From: Platycnemis pennipes | Lineage: Eukaryota; Arthropoda; Insecta; Odonata; Platycnemididae | Length of the DNA stretch: 64,000 nt | Direction: 5' to 3' | NCBI GenBank assembly: GCA_933228895.1 | Contig: OW121848.1 | Coordinates: forward strand, 134,992,615 to 135,056,614 | Shown here: in pieces, positions 62,061 to 64,000 of the stretch | Layout of the letters: every line of letters starts with the position of its first letter | How positions within the stretch are numbered: position 1 is the first letter of the stretch | Made by a program: the position numbers and the translations under genes | The notes under the pieces: generated by a model | Told to the model about the DNA's origin: nothing | Database searches by the model: none | The model's input: the letters and a program-made list of their open reading frames with translations, nothing else

Positions 62061-64000
62061 ATGCATCTTCCCAATCGCAGTTTTTATTTTTTGGGACAGT
62101 CGTATGATTCCAAGCTACCTCACACCAGCCAAAATCATTATTATTCAAATCTGTTAACGGATCACTTCCTTAGGAGGTCCTTTAAACAAACCGAAACAAG
62201 TTCCCAGCCCGGAAGGAAAACATGTTCAGATTGTCACACGAAGTAGAAGTAGGACTAGATAGAGCCGGAGAGGTAGGAGAAAAGCGTGGGGATTGAGATG
62301 AATTCCTTTTATTCGCCCTAGAATATGGGATTGATTTGGTTATATGTGTTCTATCAGCTGGAGTGGGTTTTCTTGTACCAATCCGACGTATTTCACACAC
62401 TTGAATGCCTCTACTTCCCGCCTTGTCCCTCTTTAGTTTATCACATGCCCTACTGCCCTTCATCCAATCCGAAAAGCTAATACTTGTTTTTCCTAATCAT
62501 ATATTCCCAGCATCCTGCCACCTGGAAACAGCCCTCAGAAGTAGATTACCTTGCTTGCTTCGTCTACCTACCCTTCATGACTCCTTATATCTTCCAGTAA
62601 CTTGTCTTCTCTACGACCAAGCCCTGCGTCTCCAACCATTTCTTTATTTTCTTTCATCGTACCTCTTCCATTGTTCTCTAGACCCACACCGCAAGCGGCT
62701 TAAAAAAGTAAGCAGATGGATGTAGTAGGAGAAACGCGCTACCCGTTGTGAGGTACTATTTTATCGGAAGCGTTAGTTCTACCGTGATAAAATTGAAAAT
62801 TGGCAGCGATGGAGTTGAAATGGCTACCGTGGTGTGACTCCCCGTAGTGCCGGAGCGAGGGCTAGGCTTTCTCCGTTCCATTGGTACTCCTTCCAGTGCG
62901 TGAATTTCTTCTCCTGCCTCCCTAACTCGTCCGCCTTGAATCTTCTCGTCATTCAGCCTTTGAGAGCTAACAAAACTCTCTTTGTCTTCTCCGCTAAATG
63001 TCATTTTGAGAGTAATCATAATTTTCTAAGACTAAATCGTAAATGTTTGTAGTTTGATACTGATGTATTGTTGACCTTAAAATCAAAATGTCAATGCATC
63101 TCTGTCATAGCCCTCCTTTTTTGAAAGTGTCGTGTAAAATTTTAATCTCGAATGAGTGAATTTACTCAGGCTCGTCATTAATATCAAAGGTAAAAAAAAA
63201 TTAAGCGAAACATGCGAGCTTACCTACTGTGTTACCTCATATATTCTCTTCCTTTTTGTAGGAAAAATAAAACTTAAATCGACAGGAATTCACTTCAGCC
63301 AATCAAATCTACTTCTTTTAACATTTATACGCGCTGAAATAAATAGAGAAATAAGAGAATTGGGGAGTTGATATTTTCAAATCCACGTGAAGTGATAACT
63401 GCGCACCACTTTGGTATGTTTTATCTCATTGCGCTAGGTGAATTTCAACTTACTGTGACAACCACTTATCAATCGACAAATTGTCTTTACATTTATGTTA
63501 AGGCCATAATCATAATCATAACTAGCGCTTTTAGCTCATCAGAAGTAATACTAAGTATATGAAAGCTCTCTACGAATCCGAATTATTAGCGCTGCCAAAA
63601 AATAAATATAAATATAATTTCATTTTTTGTAGTAATATTGAGCATAACATTCCGCGTTACTTGGTATATAATCTACGGATATCTAATAGTATCCATTGAA
63701 TGCAATTAATTTGGATTACTCAAGGACCAAATCGTGCTATTTAAAACTTTCCCTTGAGCGGGAGAGAAGAAATTTTTGTCCTTAGCTCCACCGATTTTCG
63801 CCAGGAACTGTGGATCATAGCGTCACAAAGCGTCATCCTCCGCGGTCCCTTCACTGATTTTTGCACCGGGCATCGCCGGTTAGGAAAAAACATCACCTCA
63901 TCAGAGTTTTAAAAAAATCAGAGAATATGAGGGAAAGAGAAGTTACGGTGGATCTCCCTTTCGATCGTCTGAAGGAAAGACGTTCGTAGCCGAGCTGCCC
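62061..64000. other. Non-coding stretch, nothing recognised
   Basis: Short open frames without domains, no LINE tail, no tRNA-like element identified. Confidence 0.35.

Overview
This 64 kb window looks like gene-poor, AT-rich intergenic DNA from a large animal genome, most likely an arthropod. That placement is an inference from the types of LINE, SINE and Ty3/gypsy elements present; nothing in the window fixes the species. I found no convincing host protein-coding exon. The only host gene I can name is the 5' half of a tRNA-Arg(CCT) cut by the left edge (1-36, minus strand).

The rest is layered mobile DNA. Family A is a CR1/L2-type LINE. It has one apparently full-length copy (about 50,330-56,328), with a tandemly duplicated 5' UTR, an ORF1 carrying an SGNH-esterase-like domain and an intact endonuclease/reverse-transcriptase ORF2. 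There is also a nearly identical 5'-truncated copy (47,918-49,484) and many 3' fragments. Family B is a related LINE with one long intact ORF2 (56,672-59,628) and many tails. A and B differ in protein sequence but share the same roughly 60-nt 3' end: a two-stem hairpin followed by (TGTAGA)n. About 25 copies of that tail occur in the window, often joined to one another. Family C is a different LINE with a (GAT)n tail, present only as relics (5,490-6,790; 14,358-14,872; 21,473-21,647; 31,958-32,213; perhaps 61,800-62,060).

A complete Ty3/gypsy retrotransposon lies on the minus strand (35,150-40,482). It has two 402-bp LTRs that read as identical, a 4-bp target duplication, an initiator-Met primer-binding site, gag, and pol in the -1 frame. 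A canonical TTTAAAC slippery heptamer lies exactly in the gag frame just before the gag stop. The element looks recent and possibly active.

The least ordinary signal is a set of three small foldback elements (14,618-14,837; 30,193-30,560; about 46,446-46,592). Each is an inverted repeat whose arms carry a hammerhead-ribozyme-like core (CUGANGA, stem II, GAAAC, GUC). Two have 12-13 bp target-site duplications and an unpaired 5' head with a shared GTGGAAG motif. They resemble what is known of Penelope-like element termini, but the cores carry an extra nucleotide, so activity is uncertain.

Other content: several tRNA-derived SINEs, a 19-bp minisatellite with about 20 units (10,617-10,994), a 12-bp tandem repeat (13,261-13,330), a run of 16 G inside a SINE head (40,916-40,931), scattered GC-rich non-coding blocks and one G-quadruplex-prone cluster (13,949-14,050).
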